Assembly (NCBI GenBank): GCA_900708905.1
Contig: CAADRB010000075.1
Location: 245,111 to 309,110 of the forward strand
Source of the DNA: Hymenolepis diminuta
Taxonomy: Eukaryota > Platyhelminthes > Cestoda > Cyclophyllidea > Hymenolepididae
DNA: 64,000 nt
Reading direction: 5' to 3'
Shown: one piece after another, positions 59,480-64,000 of the stretch
Layout of the letters: each line of letters starts with the position of its first letter
Numbering within the stretch: the first letter of the stretch is position 1
Translations under genes and position numbers: made by a program
Notes under the pieces: generated by a model
Seen by the model: only the letters and a program-made list of their open reading frames with translations
Database searches by the model: none
What the model was told of the DNA's origin: nothing

Positions 59480-61075
59480 AAAGATAACTATACTACAAGG
59501 CATTATGATGAAATGCATTAATAATGTTAAAAATCGAAAAATATGCTGTTAGTTCAATATTAAAACACTTGACAGGAAAATATGCATGTAACAGGGCTTT
59601 ATTTTGGGCATTGGAGATCTGATCTACTCAATCGACATTTGGTAACACCTAACTTGTCGATAATATTTTGAAATGCTTATTAATGTATGATATGATCATA
59701 TCTATTTCTTCTTCTCTATGTATGACTAGCTATTTTAAATTTATCACGTATCAGACAGATAGTCCTCATTAATTCGAATGAAAAATTGAGGTTCAAAAGG
59801 GCTTTTCGCTGGTGTCTTTCTTCGGTCTTAGCTCAGACTTCTTATTTTGGATGTCATTTTCTCCATCCCCTCAACATTTCATTTATTTTCTTTATTAATT
59901 TCTTTTTTACTTATTTTCCTTCAATTTCTTTTTCCTTCCGCAGTCTCGAACTTCGAATGGTGAAAATCCGGAGCTCAAAGTGGTAATTAATTTCTAGTCC
60001 GAATCGTGTGATATTTAACCCAAATAACACACAGGTGTGACTTTTATCGTTTACCTTAGATCATTCATGCAGATATGTGGAAGTTGATATTTCCTGATAA
60101 AAGCGGGGAGGAGGTAGCATTTTATTATTCTAACAGGTCAAACGTGTGTCCAAATGGGAAAACTGACGACCTCTTCCCTTGAACCACACAGTCTCACTTT
60201 AATAAACTAGATAACCAATTTTGGCTTTCAGCTGGGTGATTTTCAAGTACCAACACTTGACGTATTTGAAACACCTGAAACTGAATTTGATTACTCAATC
60301 TAACTCCACATCGTCGATGCAACAATTTGAAAAATTAATTAAGTGGCGTGAATTCAATATGCAATGATTACGATAAATACTATTTGGTTTCACAATAATT
60401 ATCTGGAAAAAACGCGTTAGGTCATAAAAGTAATGTTTAGCATTAATTGAAATGAAGGTACACTTGGCAAGTAAATTATGACCCATCATTTCCACTGTCT
60501 GTGGCTTCTACCTGTACACACTACTATTGGGTGGTCCAGTAGCCAATCAAATGGCTTCAGAAGACGCGTGAAATGTTTTATAACCACTCAGGTCTCAGTT
60601 TCTCACTCTGATCTAGTTAATAATTATATCTAAATGAATTATGCGTGTGTTTGTATAAAATATTTGTATTTCGATTGTATAAATGGAAAGAGTTGAGATT
60701 GTAGGTAGGAAATATGCCATAGATAAAGAAAATTTAGATTCTTATAGCATGTCACTAACTTTGACTTGCTTAATAAATAAAACAATTCCTTGTATATATC
60801 TATTTGAGGCAGTTACTAAAGCAAAAGAGTAATTAGAACGTTAAAACATAAGTTTCCTGTTTTCTAGACATAATTTAGTCACCTTGAGAGCAGATTACCA
60901 TGGCAGTCATTCAGCTTCTAAAAATAATCAATTGACCATAGATATTGCAAGAATCATCAGAGGTTAAGTGGACCATTCGTAACGCTTGTATAAATCCATA
61001 AAAATGAAAATTCCTATGCGTAATTAACGGTTCATTTAGTCTTCACACGAATGACCGACGTGATCATTCCCTCAA
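59480..61075. other. Intergenic, no gene seen
   Basis: AT-rich sequence. Open frames at 59786-59986 and 60295-60495 lack any motif. Confidence 0.5.
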
Positions 61076-61079
61076 AACG

Positions 61080-61450
61080 TTTTAGGCTTCAGTTACCGAT
61101 TTTCAGCAATCAGTTTTCATCTAATGGTCAGTTTAACCAAATCTAACTAGATCTTTTAGCACAGAGGGGCAGTTAGGATATTGGTTTCTCCCTAACTCAA
61201 TTTCAAGCATCCAGATTAAGTCACTGAATGACCGACCACTGACCACGAGTTGATTTCGCTGACATAAACAAATTGAGCAGATCCAATTAATCAGTTCTAG
61301 TTTCTCTGAACGGGAATGGGTACCTTGACAACATCTGTCCTTAAACATTTTTAGAGGAACTAAGTAGGAACCTGCCTGCATGACAAGTACGCGGTATCTA
61401 AGCTCTGTCAAAGTGTCTTTAAGGTCAAACTGATGGAAGTTATAAGATTA
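61080..61450 (+). repeat. HES-upstream repeat (family 2), before HES-D
   Basis: Carries GCTGACATAAACAAATTGAGCAGATCCAATTAATCAG, GGGAATGGGTACCTTGACAAC, AGTAGGAACCTGCC and GGTATCTAAGC, parallel to 43770-44230. The minus-strand frame 61133-61411 inside it is not a gene. It ends about 0.7 kb before HES-D. Confidence 0.55.
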
Positions 61451-61999
61451 ATTAAGATAAATTTATGCCAAATCGAAGCTACAATCAAATTTAATATGCT
61501 AAGTGTAGCGGCTAACAAATCATGACAAATTACTCTGAAACATGGATAAATTATGTGATTATGACATCAGTAGTGAAGTTACAGTTAACGACATCAAAAC
61601 AACTCGGCAAATTTATACGAAAGTCATTAACCCTAATACTGGCTTGTTAGGGACCAAATACCTGTTTCATTTTATCTGTCACCAATGACACAATTTCATC
61701 ACGTTTTTTAATTTTCCTATTGATAAACAAAACCAAACTAAGAGAACATAATTAATGCTTTAAAACGTTAACCATCACTTCAAAGTGAAAAATCAAATGA
61801 AGATAATCTAAACTTTACCATTATTTTAAAAATAACTATCTGCGAAATTATTGTATTCACTCACTATATTAAGCTTATTATATATCGTCCCCATACTTAG
61901 TATGAATTTTTATTAAGTTTTAATTAATCAAAATTTGCATTTAAAAACAGCTGGTTGCAAATCCAGGTGATTATACTACACACGCACATTTTATACAAT

Positions 62000-62062
62000 T
62001 CTGATTGGTTAATCTTGATGGATGTGACTCACAAATCTGATTGGTTACCTGCAGGCCAATGA
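62000..62062 (+). promoter_or_regulatory. HES-D twin CCAAT boxes
   Basis: TTCTGATTGGTTAA (ATTGG 62004-62008) and ATCTGATTGGTTAC (62040-62044) lie 117 and 81 bp before the ATG. A CCAAT on the plus strand follows at 62056-62060. The doubled CTGATTGG word is shared with HES-B. Confidence 0.5.
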
Positions 62063-62120
62063 CTTGCTTGTAGATGACCATTCTGATAAATGAATTACCT
62101 CAGTCTCTCATTTTTAGAAA

Positions 62121-63132
62121 ATGTGCTCTGAGCGTCACGTGTCTGCCTTCTCGACCAATACAAATCCGGGAACAATACCATTGTCAACACAGAATCCGAA
62201 TATTCACTATACAATGCCCGTTTTTCCTATTATGTATTCCACTATTCCTACTAGCCGACAAGAACCAAGGTTCCATCCCATTGTACCATCGCCAACTTCT
62301 GCATCAATTTCAAATATACAGAGAACGTCTGTTCAGTTGAGTGAACTGGAAAGGAACAGGAAAGTGAGTTTTGATTTTGTGATAAAATTGTTTTCTATAC
62401 TGTCAGCGTTACTGTTTGGATCTAGACCATAAAATTTTTTCTTTCCAGGACAAGAAAAAATATCTGGAAAGGTTGCGACGCGCAAAAATTAATAACCAAA
62501 CTAAGGCGATGTATGATCTCGTATTTAAGATGTCTGATGAAGTAAGTTCATTTCAAATTGATAATCGGCGTAGCTTCTGGAATATATTATAATCATTCCA
62601 CATTCTTTTAAGCAATAATTTGATTTAATATAATGGTTCACAAGCTCATATTTCCGAGAGCCTCTGGTCTGTATGTAACTTTTTTATTTTTTAGACAATT
62701 CGAAAAACGGAAATATGTGAAATGTTGGGGGATTGTCTAACAGTGATAGAATCCTTCTATAAAAATGTGATGGAAGATCCAATTTTGAAAGCTAGAGTAC
62801 TACCTCCTGGTTTACTGTCAAATTTCCCAGAGGTAAATGACCGAACGCAGGATCCTGCATTCCATACTTCAAGAGAAGATAAGGAGAATATACCAACAAA
62901 TTCGAATGTATATGCCTTTTCCCTTAAACCATCTTCCATACAGGGCACATCAACGCCAGTTGAATGTCGTAAGAGGAAAAGAGAAAGTGTTGATAGTGGT
63001 CTTGATCAGTCACAACGTTCCACATCTAGTATTCTGAATTTTTCTTCCTTATTGGCTTCTGAAACTCCACCACCACCTAAAACCTTCAGAATATCTCCTG
63101 ATCCCAAAATATGGCGACCGTACCAAGAATAG
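62121..63132 (+). CDS. HES-D: HES-like bHLH transcription factor, intact
   Basis: Exons 62121-62363, 62449-62541 and 62695-63132 give 257 residues. An N-terminal Pro/Ser/Thr-rich part contains MPVFPIMY, shared with HES-B and the HES-C relic. The basic region LERLRRAKINN (about 87-97) leads to helix 1 (KAMYDLVFKMS) and helix 2 (RKTEICEMLGDCLTVIESFY). The tail holds KENIP, a basic KRKRE that may be a nuclear signal, a PPPPK stretch and the end WRPYQE. As a HES-type factor it should dimerise, bind E- or N-box DNA and recruit Groucho. WRPY followed by two residues is a variant of WRPW, so binding strength is uncertain. Intron positions match animal HES1. An ATTTTTAG acceptor-like sequence lies 4 bp before the ATG. 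Confidence 0.85.
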
Positions 63133-63139
63133 CTATCTT

Positions 63140-63680
63140 CATTGTAACTTTTCCTTAGCTGTTATTTTTCTAATATATTTTATCCCTCTTTTGATTGTAT
63201 ATCACGCATTTTGTATTGATAAAGGATGTATAGCGTAAAGGTTAGTTCGTTAACGACTGCCCGACCGAATCAGTGCTTTTTGAAGATCGGTCACTTGAAA
63301 TGCGATTAGGCTCATGCTGCTTTCTGTCTCATGTTCAAGCGTTCTTAGACTAAGCAGCAAAATGATTACATGTCATTCTATTAGCAATTTTGTAATTAAG
63401 TACGGTTAACTGGAGGTATACTGTGTTCTATTCATCCTCTCTCTTTTGGACATTTATCAATTAATGATTCTGAAAGGAAACGACTGTTGACCATCATGGA
63501 AGTCGAGAACATCGCTATTTGAAAGAGTGGATGGTAGTATCTGCTACTGGTTTGATAAAGGAATTGCGACATGTAGGGCAGGTTAAGCTTTTGCTAGGTA
63601 TCGTGGGAGGCAAAGTGGGTCAGTGTTTAAACACCCTTAACAATTTTCAGCGATTTCCCATTCCATTTATATTCTAGTTA
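63140..63680. other. HES-D 3' flank
   Basis: The first 200 bp resemble the sequence after HES-B and HES-C (TTTTTCTAATA, ATCCCTCTTTTGA, a CGA.TCA.TG pattern). This shows that the duplicated unit includes the 3' UTR. No further gene is seen. Confidence 0.45.
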
Positions 63681-63689
63681 CACCTTCAG

Positions 63690-63910
63690 TCTACAATTCC
63701 CATTTCAATTGTATGATTCACATTTTCAAAGGAAAAATCCATACCAGTTGGCATTAAATTTCTTGCTGTATAAATGGGAGAAATGGTGTTGAAACTATCA
63801 CAAATCGAATGGGACTGATTTCGGGACACTTTGTGCTGACAGATCAATTGGTAAGATAAACACATGGCCATAATCGCCTCTAAGGTCACAATAAACACAT
63901 CTTTTATGGT
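63690..63910 (+). repeat. HES 3' duplicon, after HES-D
   Basis: GGAGAAATGGTGTTGAAACTATCACAAATCG, GGGACTGATTTCGGG and CACAATAAACACATC parallel 47390-47520 and 58220-58340. The minus-strand frame 63686-63949 covers it and is not called as a gene. Confidence 0.5.
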
Positions 63911-64000
63911 ATCCCTATAGGTTTTATAGTGTCCATATCCCTTCTTCACGCATCATGGTATGTGGCGAGGTTGCAACTTATCGAGATAAACGCTCCTGCA

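Noticed and set aside
1..64000. CRISPR arrays, bacterial operons, ribosome-binding sites, rRNA genes
   Set aside because: The window is eukaryotic. No regular spaced repeats or rRNA-like stretches were seen.

Overview
The window is eukaryotic, AT-rich nuclear DNA. Genes are split by GT-AG introns, many only 40-80 bp long, and the rest is mostly decayed repeats. Very short introns, conserved LYST and HES-type genes, and mariner and LINE relics fit an invertebrate metazoan. I favour a flatworm, perhaps a tapeworm, but the genus cannot be fixed from sequence alone. Two assembly gaps (N runs) lie at 1386-1661 and 17226-17684.

Region 1 (1-13.4 kb, + strand) opens with the end of a deleted mariner copy. 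It then holds the 3' part of a lysosomal-trafficking regulator (LYST) gene. I could join 30 exons into one open frame of 2465 residues: a lectin-like region, a long helical middle, PH-BEACH, BEACH and WD repeats. The 5' exons lie outside the window.

Region 2 (13.4-33.9 kb) has no gene I can support. It holds SINE-like repeats, a decayed LINE on the minus strand (29.7-32.0 kb), a promoter-like or LTR-like island at 24.1 kb and one gap.

Region 3 (33.9-64 kb) is a diverged array of HES-like bHLH genes, all on the + strand, called HES-A to HES-D here. HES-A (34.0 kb) and HES-D (62.1 kb) are intact and end in a WRPY motif. HES-B (44.8 kb) has an in-frame TAG that cuts off an otherwise preserved WRPY tail. 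HES-C (56.3 kb) is a pseudogene: its 5' half resembles HES-D, but its last exon is about 99% identical to that of HES-B, including the TAG. That pattern points to gene conversion. The genes share two intron positions with animal HES genes and twin CCAAT boxes about 80-120 bp before the ATG. Flanking repeats have duplicated with them.

Two nearly identical, inactive 1339-bp mariner elements (35.9 and 48.7 kb) flank HES-B as direct repeats. A roughly 400-bp inverted repeat (51.9 and 59.1 kb) flanks HES-C. HES proteins normally repress transcription through Groucho/TLE bound to their C-terminal tetrapeptide, so the main biological question is whether the array makes both full repressors and tail-less forms.
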